Assembly (NCBI GenBank): GCA_009695205.1 | Contig: SIBK01000004.1 | Location: forward strand, 1 to 64,000 | DNA length: 64,000 bases | Source: Pedosphaera sp. | GTDB taxonomy: Bacteria > Verrucomicrobiota > Verrucomicrobiia > Limisphaerales > UBA9464 | Direction: 5' to 3' | Part shown: positions 54,252 through 64,000 of the stretch, piece by piece | Layout: every line of letters begins with the position of its first letter | Position numbering within the stretch: position 1 is the stretch's first letter | Made by a program: the position numbers and the translations under genes | The notes under the pieces: generated by a model | Seen by the model: only the letters and a program-made list of their open reading frames with translations | The model's database searches: none | What the model was told of the DNA's origin: nothing

Positions 54252-55725
54252 ACCCGCCTCGCGCTTCATCCCCAACCCGACTCCGTGCGGCCGTTCGCGT
54301 CGTGAATTTCTCTGGCAAGTGGGCGGAGGATTCGCGGGCCTGGCTCTGATCGATTTGCTGTCGCGCACGGGTGCTTTTGCGGCTGAAGCCCGCGCGGCCA
54401 CTGCGGGTATTCATCCCCTCGCGCTCAAGCCGCAGCATTTCCCGGCTAAGGCTAAACACGTCGTGTTCCTCTTTATGAATGGCGGGCCGAGCCAGGTGGA
54501 CACCTTTGATCCCAAGCCCGAACTCGCGAAGCACCACGGCAAGGCTTACACCGGCGACGCCAAGATCGGCTCGAACGGCCGCGCCATCGGTCATCTCATG
54601 CAATCGCCGTTCGAGTTTAAGAAACACGGCCAAAGCGGGCTGGAGATCAGCAGTCTCTTCCCGCACACGGCGAAATTCGCGGACGACCTGTGCGTGATTC
54701 GCTCGATGCATTCCGACACGGCGGCGCACGCCTCCGGTTGTTTGCAAATGAACACCGGGCACGTCCTCATCGGTAAGCCGTGCCTCGGCTCCTGGCTGAG
54801 CTACGGCCTGGGCACGTTGAACGAAAACCTCCCGAGCTTCGTGGTAATGACTGACCCGCGCGGCGGCCCGATCGGCAGCGCCTCGAACTGGACCGCAGGT
54901 TATATGCCCGCTGCCTATCAGGGCACGCTCTTCCGCAGCGCAGGCGTGCCCCTGCTCGATCTCGCGACACCCGCAGGCACCAGCGAACGCACCCAACGGC
55001 GCAGCCTGGATCTCCTCAAGAAGCTCAACGCCGAGCATCTCCAGTCGCGCCCCGGCGAATCCGAACTGGCCGCGCGCATCGAGTCGTACGAACTTGCTTA
55101 CCGCATGCAGACCACCGCCGCCGAAGTCGTCGATCTCGGGAAAGAAGACACCGCGACGAAGGAAGCCTACGGCCTCAACGAGAAGCGTACCGCCGACTTC
55201 GGCCGCAAATGTCTCATCACACGGCGACTCCTCGAAAAGGGCGTGCGTTTCATCCAGCTCTACTCCGGCGGCGGGCACATCGAGGACACTTGGGATGGCC
55301 ACAACGATTGCATCACCAACCACAAGCTCCACGCTGGCGAGACCGACAAACCGATCGCCGCGCTCATCGCCGATCTCAAGCGAACGGGCTTGTGGGATGA
55401 AACACTGCTCGTCTGGGGCGGCGAATTCGGTCGCACCCCGACCAGCGAAGGCGTCGGAAAGCCCGGTCGTGACCATGATTGGCATGGGTTCTCCATGTGG
55501 CTGGCCGGCGCGGGCGTGAAGGGCGGACAGGCCATCGGCGCGACGGACGAAGTCGGCTTCAAGGCGGTTGAAGAACCCTGCCACGTCTCCGACCTCCACG
55601 CCACCGTCTTGCACCTCATGGGTCTTGATCACACCCAACTCACCTATTTCCACTCGGGCCTCGCTCAACGTCTCACCGGCGTCGTGGAGCGCAATGTGAT
55701 CCGCAAGGCGCTGACGGGTCTCTGA
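54241..55725 (+). CDS. DUF1501 protein with Tat signal
   Basis: 494 residues. The N-terminus 'CGRSRREFLWQVGGGFAGLA' is a twin-arginine signal (R-R-x-F-L). The body is a sulfatase/phosphatase-like fold: 'HVVFLFMNGGPSQVDTFDPK', 'HPHTAKFADDLCVIRSM'-type segments, 'WDGHNDCITNHKLHAGETDK' and 'WGGEFGRTPTSEGVGKPGRD'. Members almost always accompany a DUF1553 cytochrome, and here it overlaps that gene by 11 bases, so the pair is made together. No activity has been assigned to the family. Confidence 0.92.
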   Translation: MPNEPASRFIPNPTPCGRSRREFLWQVGGGFAGLALIDLLSRTGAFAAEARAATAGIHPLALKPQHFPAKAKHVVFLFMNGGPSQVDTFDPKPELAKHHGKAYTGDAKIGSNGRAIGHLMQSPFEFKKHGQSGLEISSLFPHTAKFADDLCVIRSMHSDTAAHASGCLQMNTGHVLIGKPCLGSWLSYGLGTLNENLPSFVVMTDPRGGPIGSASNWTAGYMPAAYQGTLFRSAGVPLLDLATPAGTSERTQRRSLDLLKKLNAEHLQSRPGESELAARIESYELAYRMQTTAAEVVDLGKEDTATKEAYGLNEKRTADFGRKCLITRRLLEKGVRFIQLYSGGGHIEDTWDGHNDCITNHKLHAGETDKPIAALIADLKRTGLWDETLLVWGGEFGRTPTSEGVGKPGRDHDWHGFSMWLAGAGVKGGQAIGATDEVGFKAVEEPCHVSDLHATVLHLMGLDHTQLTYFHSGLAQRLTGVVERNVIRKALTGL

Positions 55726-55953
55726 ATTTCCCGCAGGGATCTGCGCCCAGATTCTGCCCGTTTCACGTGCTGGACACAGAGCGACCGTCGTCGGCCGAAG
55801 CGCGCCTTCCTCGGAAATCTCGGTCCCTTCACTCCCGGTCGACGGGGACAATAGAGGAACTGTTTCTTGCAAATTCCGGTGAGCGCATTGCCAGGATGGC
55901 ATTAGACTAAGCGCGGATCGGTGCCCGGAGAACTCGTGCATCGAGGGAGTCCA

Positions 55954-58900
55954 ATGACTATGAAAACATCCAATCCTATTGGGCGTTGTGGGTGGCTGGC
56001 TGCTCTGTTTCAGTTCAGCGTCGCTGCATTCGCAGAAGATCGTCCACAGATTACCAGCGTTCGTCTCGATGGCACGAACATCGTTGTGATCGCAAAGGTT
56101 CCGGTCGGCCTGCGCAAGCTCACGCTTGAAAGCCGGAGCCGTCTTGAAGCAGGAGCATGGATCCCGCAGACCGTTGTCCGGTTCGATGGGACCGGAGGCG
56201 AATGGACTTTTCGCCTGCCGCGCACCGCTCGATTCGAGATGCTGCGAGTCCGCGCCGATACCAGCGAGCTGTTCCCTGCCTCCTTCTACCAAGGGACAAA
56301 CGAATTTGTTGGACCTCCGGGTTCTGGCGGTCTCCAACGGGGTCTAGAGGACGCCCCTGTCAGCGGCACCGCCGACAAGGCAGCTGACCGTGCTGTGGTT
56401 GAATCCGACATTTGGAAGATCGATGACGACACGCTCTACTTTTTTAATCAGTACCGCGGTCTCCAGGTGATCGATATCTCCAATCCAGAAATGCCGCCGC
56501 TTCGCGGCGCGTTGGCTCTTCCAGCCACGGGCGAGCAGATGTATGTGATTGATCACTATGCCGTGTTATTAACGCGCGACTGCAGCGGCTCGTCCGGCCA
56601 GAGCACGGTACTCATCGTAGACACCAAGGTCAGCCCGCCCAAAGTGATCCGCCGTCTGACGGTCGAGGGCACCATACAGGAAAGCCACATGGTGGGCGCC
56701 GCGCTCTACGAGGCCTCGGAGACGTACCGCCCGCTAAAGGATGGTGATCCCAAGCTTGGCACAACATGGGAATGGGGCTCGATCGTTTCGTCGTTCGATC
56801 TCGCGGATCCTTCCGCGCCGGCGACCCAGGACACTTTGGGTTCGCAGGTTCGGGTAATGTTGTCACAGCGACATACCGCTTCTTGTTTGTCTCCAGCCGC
56901 ACTCCAGCCGATTGGTGGCATTCCATCATCCACGTCCTCGACATTTCCGACGTACACGGGGCGATCCGTGCACAGGGCAACATCCGTCCGCGCGGTCAGG
57001 TGCCGGACAAATTCAAGATGGACCTCACGGGGGATATCTTCACCGTGGTTTCCGAAACTTGGAGAGATCGCTCGCAATGGACGAGCTTGCTCGAGAATTT
57101 CTCGCTCGCGAATCCGAAGGCGCCGGAACGATTGGGCAGTGTCGTTATCAAGGCGGGCGAACGACTTTTCGCCACCCGCTTTGACGGCAACCGTGCCTAT
57201 GTGGTGACCTTTCAGCAAATTGACCCGCTCTTCGTTGTCGACCTGACAGACCCGCGCCAGCCACGCGTCGCGGGTGAACTCGAGGTTCCGGGTTGGTCCA
57301 CCTATATTCACCCTCTGGGCGACCGTCTGGTGACCATCGGTATCGACAACGTCAACGGGTGGCGTGTGGCCGTGTCCTTGTTTGATGTCAAGAACCCCGC
57401 GGCACCGAAGCTGCTGAGCCGGGTTCCCGTCGGCGAAAACTATTCCTGGAGTGAAGCCAATACCGATGAGAAGGCCTTCGGGATCCTACCCGATATTGGC
57501 CTCCTGCTCGTGCCCTATCAGGGTTACACGACCAACGGCTATGCCTCTCGTGTCCAGTTGATTGACCTCAAGGCGGACAGCCTGATGGCGCGCGGCACCA
57601 TCGACCACACATTGGTTCCCCGCCGCGCCACCATGCATCGCGACCGAGTATTGTCTCTGTCAGGACGGGAGTTGCTCGCTCTGGATCCCAAGGACCGCCA
57701 TCATCCGGCCCTGAAAGGCACGCTGGAAATTGCCTGGCGCGTGGATCGCCTCCTTTTGGCGGGTGATCACTTGCTGGAGTTTTCTGCCGCTGGCAGTTGG
57801 GATGCCACCCAATCCGTCCTCCGAGTCGCGGCCGTGGCAGATCCTGACCGCATCGTGCGGACGACGGCATTGGGCGAGCTGCCTGTTCTGGGATCGGTGG
57901 CGAAGGATAGGCACCTCTTCGTTTTGCAGGGCAAGACCGAGTGGTGGTGGCCAAACGATACAAGCGGCGACACCAAACCTCCCACGGAGAACAACGTTTC
58001 CTTGACGGTATTCGATCTCTCTGGTCTGCCCGAGTTGAAGCAGGTGGCCAAGATGAATCTGGCAACACAACCGTTGGGTTGGGGCACGGACTGGAATGGG
58101 TTATGGGTCAAGCCTGGCGTGATCGCCTGGACGAGGGGCGGCGTCTATTGGGGTTGGTGGGGGCGGGGCGGTGGGATACTTGCTGATGCCAAGCAGGTGG
58201 GGGGGAGGTGGGCTCCATCCTATGGCGGTCAAGGCGGCCGCCTAATTACCTTTGATGTAACCAATGTCCAAACAGCGAAGTTCGTTTCCGACTTCAATCT
58301 TATAGCCTCGGATCGCTGGAACTTCAGCACTGCGTTTACCGCCAGCGAGAAGGTGTTGTGCCTCCCGGTTATGTCCCGCCGAGTCCCGTCGTTTCCAAAG
58401 ATCCTGTAACGGGCCAGATTGTTACGAACATTGTACCTGTCGGCACTTGGGTTCAGAAATACTTCCTCAATGTCGTGGACTTCGCCGACCCGTCAGCGCC
58501 AACCGTTCGCAAAACGATCAGTCTTCCGGGGCGATTGACTGGCATTTCGCACGCCGGAGAGATGCTTTACACCATCGGGCCTCAGTTCGATCTGGTGAAG
58601 TGGACGACCGACTGGAACGAGTGGCTTGCTGCCAGCGCCTATGACGGTGTGGCGGCGTTCTTGGTGGATACAGTCGCCCTCCCCCAATCGTGGCCGCATC
58701 CTTTGCTGATCAAAGATGCCCACGCCTTGGTCGCGAGGCCGGCCGAGAGCACCGACGGGAAGAACCTGCTGGAAGCCTGGACGCTTTCGGGCGCCGGCCG
58801 ATTCGTCCGCGTTGGCACCACCCTACTTGGATCGCCGGCTCAAGCACTTGGCGCGTTCGGTGACGCTCTCGCTGTGCGGGGCCCGAGCGACGTGGCGCTC

Positions 58901-59056
58901 TACAGTTCGAGCAACCCAGCGGCTCTGTCCTTGATCAGCAAGCAGGAAGTGTCCGCTTGCCTTTGGTTTGACCTCACGTTCGCCGATGGCTCACTCGAAA
59001 AGGGGATATGGGTGCCGTTGAGCGACTTTGGGGCGCTGAAGATCGGGCCGCCGTAA
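55954..59056 (+). pseudogene. Exported beta-propeller domain protein, two frameshifts
   Basis: ATG 55954 has GGGAG just upstream and opens a signal peptide. A first domain ('ITSVRLDGTNIVVIAKVP') precedes repeated propeller blades such as 'TLYFFNQYRGLQVIDISNPE', 'FSLANPKAPERLGSVVIKAG' and 'YFLNVVDFADPSAPTVRKTI', matching the secreted beta-propeller family (PF09826-like). The frame changes near 56845 at GGG (one G more would keep it, giving 'DTLGFAGSGNVV') and again near 58363 ('EKVL' to 'VPPGYVPPSPVVSK'). The three parts otherwise join without overlap or loss, about 1,033 codons. The two single-base changes could be sequencing errors. Confidence 0.75.
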
Positions 59057-59179
59057 AGGCGACGCTGGCGTGAGGGCGGAGTTGGTGAAAAGATCGACGG
59101 AGTCAGCAGCGGGCATTACTCGGAGTTACAATGCCAGGGTGCTCAACAAGAACTACGGCTGCGGAAACGTCGTCGATTG

Positions 59180-60532
59180 ATGGAAATGGTTGAAATGCTG
59201 AGATTCTTATCGTTTTTGTCCTCTGAACCGAAGCAGCTCGCCGCGGCACGGACCGTGCTGGAGCATGTGGCCGAGTTGATCAATGCTCGAGTTTCCCTTC
59301 GCCTATGGGATGGATCGTTCGTTCCGCTTGGCCGCGACGTCGATCCGGAATTGTTCGTTTCGATACGCGGACCCGGAGTTATTGGCTTGTTGTTGCGATG
59401 GCCCACGCTTGACAACCTGCTGCGACAGTATGCGACCGGAGGAGTTGACTGCCACGGGGGAGATTTGATGAAGTTTGGGGATGTCGCTCGCATCGACCGT
59501 TCTCGATCTCGATTCAAGCGGTTGAAAAAAGGCCTGTTGCTGCGGAACGCGCTGCCATTTTTAATCGCTCCTTCCGACGGAGTCTCTGCCAAGTACGCGT
59601 TTGCCGGGGATGAAATCGGACGGGGGCAGGTTCCGCGAGCCAACCGAGATTACATTCAGTTTCACTACGATCTGGGGAACGACTTTTATCAACTATTTCT
59701 GGACCCTGAAATGCAGTACTCGTGCGGCTACTTCACGGATTGGAACAACTCGTTGGAGCAGGCTCAGAAAGACAAACTGGAGATGATTTGCCGAAAGTTA
59801 CGGCTGAAACCTGGCGAACGAATGCTGGATATCGGCTGCGGCTGGGGTGGACTTATTTGTCACGCCGCACTCCACTTTGGTGTTCAGGCGCACGGAGTGA
59901 CGTTGTCGCAAACACAGTTTGATTTCACGACGGAAAAAGTTCGTCGTCTGGGCCTGGAGAATCGTGTCACCGTCGAATTGCGGGATTACACAACGCTTGA
60001 GGGAACGTACGACAAAATTTCAAACATCGGAATGTACGAGCACGTCGGGATTGCAAACTACCCGACCTACTTCCGGAAAATCTATTCGCTGCTGCGCGAC
60101 CGCGGTATTCTCTTGAACCACGGGATTACTCGACGGGCAAAGCATAACAAGCGGCGCTTCGCCAAAATGCGGCCTGAGCATCGGATCATCGCCAAGTACA
60201 TTTTTCCTGGGAGGGAGCTGGATCATATTGGGCATACCTGCGAGTCGCTCGAAGCCTTCAATTTTGAAGTCCACGACGTCGAGAACTGGCGTGAGCACTA
60301 TGCCCAGACGACCCGGGTCTGGTGCCAGGGTCTGGCAGCTCGGAAGGAGGAAGGGATTGCGATGGTCGGGCCCGAACGTTATCGGTTGTGGCTCGCGTAC
60401 TTGGCCGGAGTCTCGTTCGGGTTTAAGGATGGGTCATTGCGCATCTTCCAAGTTGTCGCCAGCAAGCGCGCTGCCAGAGGCCCCGCGGCACTCCCGCCGA
60501 CTCGCGCCGACCTGTACCGCTCTTCACGGTGA
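59180..60532 (+). CDS. cfa: Cyclopropane-fatty-acyl-phospholipid synthase family methyltransferase
   Basis: 450 residues. SAM-dependent methylene transfer to unsaturated acyl chains of membrane lipids. Motifs are 'IQFHYDLGNDFYQLFLDPEM', 'YSCGYF', the SAM loop 'MLDIGCGWGG', 'GVTLSQTQ', 'MYEHVG' with the bicarbonate-binding Glu, and 'FPGRELDHIGHTCESLEAFN'. ATG 59180 was chosen over TTG 59177. The N-terminal 100 residues are the usual lipid-binding domain. The next gene starts 44 bases later on the same strand. Confidence 0.92.
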   Translation: MEMVEMLRFLSFLSSEPKQLAAARTVLEHVAELINARVSLRLWDGSFVPLGRDVDPELFVSIRGPGVIGLLLRWPTLDNLLRQYATGGVDCHGGDLMKFGDVARIDRSRSRFKRLKKGLLLRNALPFLIAPSDGVSAKYAFAGDEIGRGQVPRANRDYIQFHYDLGNDFYQLFLDPEMQYSCGYFTDWNNSLEQAQKDKLEMICRKLRLKPGERMLDIGCGWGGLICHAALHFGVQAHGVTLSQTQFDFTTEKVRRLGLENRVTVELRDYTTLEGTYDKISNIGMYEHVGIANYPTYFRKIYSLLRDRGILLNHGITRRAKHNKRRFAKMRPEHRIIAKYIFPGRELDHIGHTCESLEAFNFEVHDVENWREHYAQTTRVWCQGLAARKEEGIAMVGPERYRLWLAYLAGVSFGFKDGSLRIFQVVASKRAARGPAALPPTRADLYRSSR

Positions 60533-60575
60533 TTCAGCGTCGACGGCAAGTCGCTATTTCCAACCAGCGCCCGTC

Positions 60576-61481
60576 GTGCCAGACTTGCGCCGAACACCTG
60601 TGCCTCCAAGAACCTCAGCCCGCGTCCACCCCGAACCTTTGCCCCTCCGCGTGGCCGCGGTGCAAATGAAGTTCGCCGGCTCTCTCGACGGCAACCTGGC
60701 GAAAATCGAAGCCGCCCTGCAGGCCGCTGTGCGCCGCCGTGCGGACGCCGTCCTCTTTCCAGAATGCGCCACCACAGGCTACGCGGGCGATTTCGCCCTG
60801 TTGCGGCCCGGTCCGATTCGCAAGGCGCTGGCCACTGTCAGCGCCCTTGCCGCACGCTTCCGTGTAAACGTGCTCGTCGGCTCACCGGTGCCTAGCGGAC
60901 GTCGCTGGCAGAATGCTCTCGTCGTTTTCGATCGTGCGGGCCGCCTTGTTCACTGCTACGCAAAATGTCAACTCACAGAGGCGGATCGTCGATGGTTTTC
61001 GCCCGGTGACAACATCGCGCTCTTCGAGCTGGATGGCGTCTGCGCCACGGCGATGATTTGCCACGAGCGGCGTTACCCGGAGTTGCCCCGACTCGGAGTC
61101 ATGGCGGGCTCTCAGATCATTTTTCATCCGAACGCGGGCTTGGATACGCTCGCGGTCTCGCGACGCAAGCGCAATGGCCGCGACGGAATCGCAGTACGCG
61201 CCTTCGAAAACGCCGCCTTCTACGTCTTCGCGAATTCCGTCGGTCCGCAAGGCGGCGGCAAATGGTCGGCGGGAGACTCGAAGATTGTCGCGCCTAACGG
61301 ACGCGTGCTGTGTCTCGCGGACAATCAAAGCGAATCGATTCTTGTCGCCGACATGAATCTTTCGCTGGCAACACGAAAATACGCGCGCGAAAGCATCACG
61401 CATCCCCGCTTTCTTGCCCGCCACTGGAGGGCGATGCTGCGGGAGGTGCGGTTGCGTGCGACGCTGCCACCGCACTGTTGA
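60576..61481 (+). CDS. Carbon-nitrogen hydrolase (nitrilase superfamily)
   Basis: 301 residues from GTG 60576 (GTG 60600 is an alternative). The catalytic triad is clear: Glu in 'AVLFPECATTGY', Lys in 'LVHCYAKCQLTEAD' and Cys in 'ATAMICHERRYPE'. The sequence between them fits a plain amidase rather than a nitrilase or a fused NAD synthase. Substrate unknown. The open frame upstream overlaps cfa but shows no homology there. It converges on the FAD oxidoreductase gene. Confidence 0.85.
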   Translation: MPDLRRTPVPPRTSARVHPEPLPLRVAAVQMKFAGSLDGNLAKIEAALQAAVRRRADAVLFPECATTGYAGDFALLRPGPIRKALATVSALAARFRVNVLVGSPVPSGRRWQNALVVFDRAGRLVHCYAKCQLTEADRRWFSPGDNIALFELDGVCATAMICHERRYPELPRLGVMAGSQIIFHPNAGLDTLAVSRRKRNGRDGIAVRAFENAAFYVFANSVGPQGGGKWSAGDSKIVAPNGRVLCLADNQSESILVADMNLSLATRKYARESITHPRFLARHWRAMLREVRLRATLPPHC

Positions 61482-61501
61482 CAGGACACCCTTCGCAACC
61501 G

Positions 61502-62655
61502 CTACATTCCAAACCAGCGGGCCCGACGGCTCGAACCGAAATGCTCTTTGTCGGCTCGCAGAGAGATGGACGGCTCGTAATAGGTGCCCGTCGGACCATC
61601 GGGATTGGAAAAGAAGTCGACGTCCACGCGGCCGATCCGCCCAGCGCCGAACTCGATATAGCACGAGCCTGTCCCCCGGTGCGTCACCGGCGCCTCATGG
61701 TTCCGCAGGCGTGCAATCAGCGCGGCAGCAACGGCGCGCGCGGCGCCCTCGGCGAAAACACCGGCTTTCGGTGTGCCTTGTTTCGCGCAATCGCCGACAG
61801 CGTATACGTCGGGGAAGCGTGTCTCGAGCGTCTTGGGCTTGACCGGCACATATCCGTTCTCGGTCATGCCGCTTTCCTCGAGTATTTTCGGGGCACGAAT
61901 CGCGGGAACCCCAAGGAAGAGGTCATAGGAAAACTCGCACCCGTCTTCGATGGTGGCGACCCGGCGCTGCGTGTCCACCGACTTCAGTTCGCGGTCGGCG
62001 ACGAAGGTGATGTTCCGCTCGGCGAAGGCGGCGAGCAACGCCCGCGAAGTCTCAGGCGACGGTGGCACGGGCGTTTCAAGCGGGAGAATGAGTGTAATCT
62101 CGCAAGCGCTCCGGATGCCGCGGGCTGTGAGATGGTCGTGCATCATCAGCGTTGCTTCGCTGGGGGCAGGCGGGCATTTGAAGGGCGCACCGCCGACGGC
62201 GATGAGAACGTGGCCTTTGGTGAACGTTTTGAGCATTTCACCCAACCGCACCGCGCCTGCCAGGGTGTAGAACTCGGTCGCATCCGCCATGCCCGGCGTC
62301 GCAGCAAAGTCGTAGTCGGCGCCGAGCGCGATCACCAGGAAATCCGCCTTGTGGGTTCCCCGATTGGTGGTCACGCGCTTGGCGATGGAATCAATGGATG
62401 AGATCGTCTCCTGAAGAAAGCGCACGCCGAACTTGAGAAATTTCTTATAGGGCAGCAGCACCCCGTCGCGTGTCGTGCGACCAAACATCACGTCGAGCTT
62501 CGAGAAACCGAAATAGAAGGCGTCGCCTTTGTCGATCAGCGTCACCTCAATATCGTCGCCGAATGCTTCCGATAGCATGGTGCTGAGTCCGAGCCCATCG
62601 AAACTCGCTCCGAGGACGAGAATGCGTTTTTTCCTAACCGTTCCAAATTAATCAT
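61502..62655 (-). pseudogene. FAD/NAD(P)-dependent oxidoreductase (SQR/NDH-2-like), frameshift in a six-T run
   Basis: ATG 62655 gives 'MINLERLGK', and at the homopolymer 62627-62632 the frame shifts. The continuing frame reads 'RILVLGASFDGLGLSTMLSE', the FAD-binding Rossmann start, so one base is missing there. Downstream are 'FLVIALGADYDFAATPGM', 'HVLIAVGGAPFKCPPAPSEA' and 'FPDVYAVGDCAKQGTPKAGV', as in sulfide:quinone oxidoreductases and related type II dehydrogenases. Only some of the redox cysteines of true SQR are seen (Cys in 'PFKCPPAPSE'). A product from ATG 62578 would lack the flavin motif. Confidence 0.75.
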
Positions 62656-62886
62656 CAATCGTTTTTGCCTTGCACGAACGGGCGCAAGCTTTCCGCGTCC
62701 TCCACTCTCGCCGAACGCAGCTCGTCCCCAATCCGCGCTGCTTCGTCCCGGACAAAGGCCATTCCACCACGGCAAACCCCCAATTTGTAAAATCCCTACA
62801 GACGCAACCCCGCGCCTAAAGCATTGTCCCATCGTGTTCATTTCCAGAACAGGAACGAATTTGTTGCCGGTGCTGACACGCTTACT

Positions 62887-64000
62887 ATGACCCAGTGTAT
62901 TACACGCTTCGCCGATCTTCGTTTCCTGGGGGTGGGGTTTTCAATACTCGCGACATTCCTCTGCGCTCCCGCCATGAAGGCCGATCCTTCCGCTGCCCGA
63001 GAATGGAACGAGGAGCTCCTCGCGGCCATCCGCAGAAATGTACCCAACCCACCTGGCCACGCTCGCAATCTCTTCCACCTGGCGGTCTCGATGTACGACG
63101 GGTGGGCCGCTTACGACGCAACGGCAGTTGGCTACATTTATAACGAACACATTTCTCCGCTACCGGCTGACATTGAGGCCGCCCGGCGCGAGGCCATTAG
63201 CTACGCCGCTTACCGCGTGCTGCGCGGCCGGTTCGCTACGGGGGCAGGCTCGGTAACTTCGCTGTCCAGCTTCGATGCAAAGCTCACTGCGCTCGGGTAT
63301 TCCACATCCGTCGGCCAAGGCCCGTTGCTGACCGCGGCGACACCGGCGGAACTGGGCAAGCGCATCGGGGACGCTATTCTTGCCTGGGGCGGGGCCGACG
63401 GTTTTACTCAAGCCGCCTACCCGGAGGCCTATACCGCAGTCGTTAATCCCAATATGGACCCCCTGCGTGCAATGAGCGTCCTCGGTAATAACGGCCAGTT
63501 CCCGACGAGAACTAACATGCCGATCGGTGTCGGCATCCCTCTTCTCTCAAATACCGCACAACAATACACTGCCGATACCGACCCAAATTTCTGGCAACCT
63601 CTCGCCCTCACCGCCTCTGTCTCTCAAAACGGCATCCCAACACCAGGCGGAATCCAGACATTTGTGGGCGTACAATCATTGGCAACTACTCCATTCAGTC
63701 TCACGCGGACGGATCGGCTGAAGCCATGGATAGATATTGGGCCACCCTCTCGCCTGAGCGTGCCGGGCAAACCCAGTACGACAGACAAGGACTACAAAGC
63801 TCAAGCGCTCGACGTCCTCAAAAAGAGCGCTGAATTGAATGATCCGACCGTTCTGGATATTTCCCCGGGTGCCTATGGGAACAACCCACTCGGAGCGGAC
63901 TCAGGCACGGGACATCCCGTCAATCCTGTCAGCGGTCTTCCGTATATGGCCAATCTGGCGACACGCGGAGATTTTACGCGGGTCTTAGCAGAATTCTGGG
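62887..64000 (+). CDS. Exported haloperoxidase-like (PAP2-superfamily) protein, N-terminal part
   Basis: ATG 62887 opens a frame with no stop to the window edge, 371 codons. A signal peptide ('FLGVGFSILATFLCAPAMKA') is followed by 'WNEELLAAIRRNVPNPPGHA', 'RNLFHLAVSMYDGWAAYDAT' and 'EAISYAAYRVLRGRFATGAG'. Later come 'VNPNMDPLRAMSVLGNNGQF' and 'GNNPLGADSGTGHPVNPVSG'. This is the N-terminal region of large Verrucomicrobia/Planctomycetes proteins related to vanadium-dependent haloperoxidases (DUF6851-like). The catalytic R-x6-G...H motifs would lie beyond the edge. The role and cofactor are therefore unconfirmed. The 231 bases before it hold no gene. Confidence 0.65.
   Translation, partial: MTQCITRFADLRFLGVGFSILATFLCAPAMKADPSAAREWNEELLAAIRRNVPNPPGHARNLFHLAVSMYDGWAAYDATAVGYIYNEHISPLPADIEAARREAISYAAYRVLRGRFATGAGSVTSLSSFDAKLTALGYSTSVGQGPLLTAATPAELGKRIGDAILAWGGADGFTQAAYPEAYTAVVNPNMDPLRAMSVLGNNGQFPTRTNMPIGVGIPLLSNTAQQYTADTDPNFWQPLALTASVSQNGIPTPGGIQTFVGVQSLATTPFSLTRTDRLKPWIDIGPPSRLSVPGKPSTTDKDYKAQALDVLKKSAELNDPTVLDISPGAYGNNPLGADSGTGHPVNPVSGLPYMANLATRGDFTRVLAEFW

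Noticed and set aside
54226-56337. 703-codon open frame antisense to the DUF1501 gene
   Set aside because: It mirrors the codon bias of the well-supported plus-strand gene and has no domain; also spans the start of the beta-propeller gene.
1-64000. TAG reassigned to an amino acid (six internal amber codons)
   Set aside because: Intact genes here end at TAG at the expected place (4862, 15922, birA 19173-19175, 20085, 24821), TGA and TAA also interrupt genes, and frameshifts accompany them.
1-64000. CRISPR array or rRNA operon
   Set aside because: No regularly spaced repeats of 24-40 bp and no 16S/23S-like conserved blocks were seen on either strand.

Overview
The window looks like a chromosomal segment of a Verrucomicrobiota bacterium, probably of the Pedosphaera/Limisphaerales type. 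The indications are a PEP-CTERM sorting tail, a planctomycete-type DUF1549/DUF1553 cytochrome next to a DUF1501 protein, a CehA/McbA hydrolase, secreted proteins ending in the 'GRYFR'/'RRFYR' tail common in that group, and dispersed palindromic repeats. DNA is GC-rich except for a visibly A/T-richer stretch at about 34.3-36.6 kb. No rRNA, tRNA or CRISPR array was recognised.

0-12.6 kb: the tail of a hexapeptide-repeat protein; a broken cyclase-kinase-TPR sensor gene; an SDR enzyme; a sigma-54 response regulator with an early stop codon; the phospholipid pair psd-pssA; a broken secreted protein; then tcdA, the menaquinone methyltransferase, a DUF2071 protein and a small secreted protein. 12.6-15.9 kb is a decayed accessory zone: an XRE-metallo-beta-lactamase fusion, the first copy of a 168-bp repeat, a broken PEP-CTERM protein, gene tails (one of UbiD type) and a two-gene nucleotidyltransferase module in which each gene has an amber codon.

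15.9-33.9 kb is mostly intact: an asparagine-synthase-like protein, the cofactor operon nadC-birA-coaX, a CehA/McbA hydrolase, an epimerase, a cell-wall amidase, a histidine kinase (one homopolymer frameshift) with its LuxR-type regulator, a double alpha/beta hydrolase, an aldonate dehydratase plus aldolase pair, and murI carrying one frameshift.

33.9-42.8 kb is a graveyard: nested palindromes, a shattered LamG-type secreted protein, a frameshifted DDE transposase beside the second 168-bp repeat, and fragments of an amidase, a C69 peptidase and a sulfatase. A 38-bp repeat occurs twice here; removing one copy exactly restores the sulfatase reading frame. A 178-bp MITE-like element with 29-bp terminal inverted repeats carries a scrap of a REP-type (Y1) transposase.

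42.8-62.7 kb holds a secreted cassette (five-haem cytochrome, beta-propeller-like protein, ThuA protein, GH32-like glycosidase), a truncated FMN-binding-like gene with a porin-like barrel that has two in-frame stops, the DUF1553-DUF1501 pair, a frameshifted beta-propeller protein, cfa, a nitrilase-family hydrolase and a frameshifted FAD oxidoreductase. A haloperoxidase-like gene runs off the right edge.

The most striking property is the number of lesions: twelve in-frame stops and at least a dozen frameshifts in otherwise recognisable genes. Some fall in genes expected to be essential (murI), so genuine decay and consensus errors are probably mixed.
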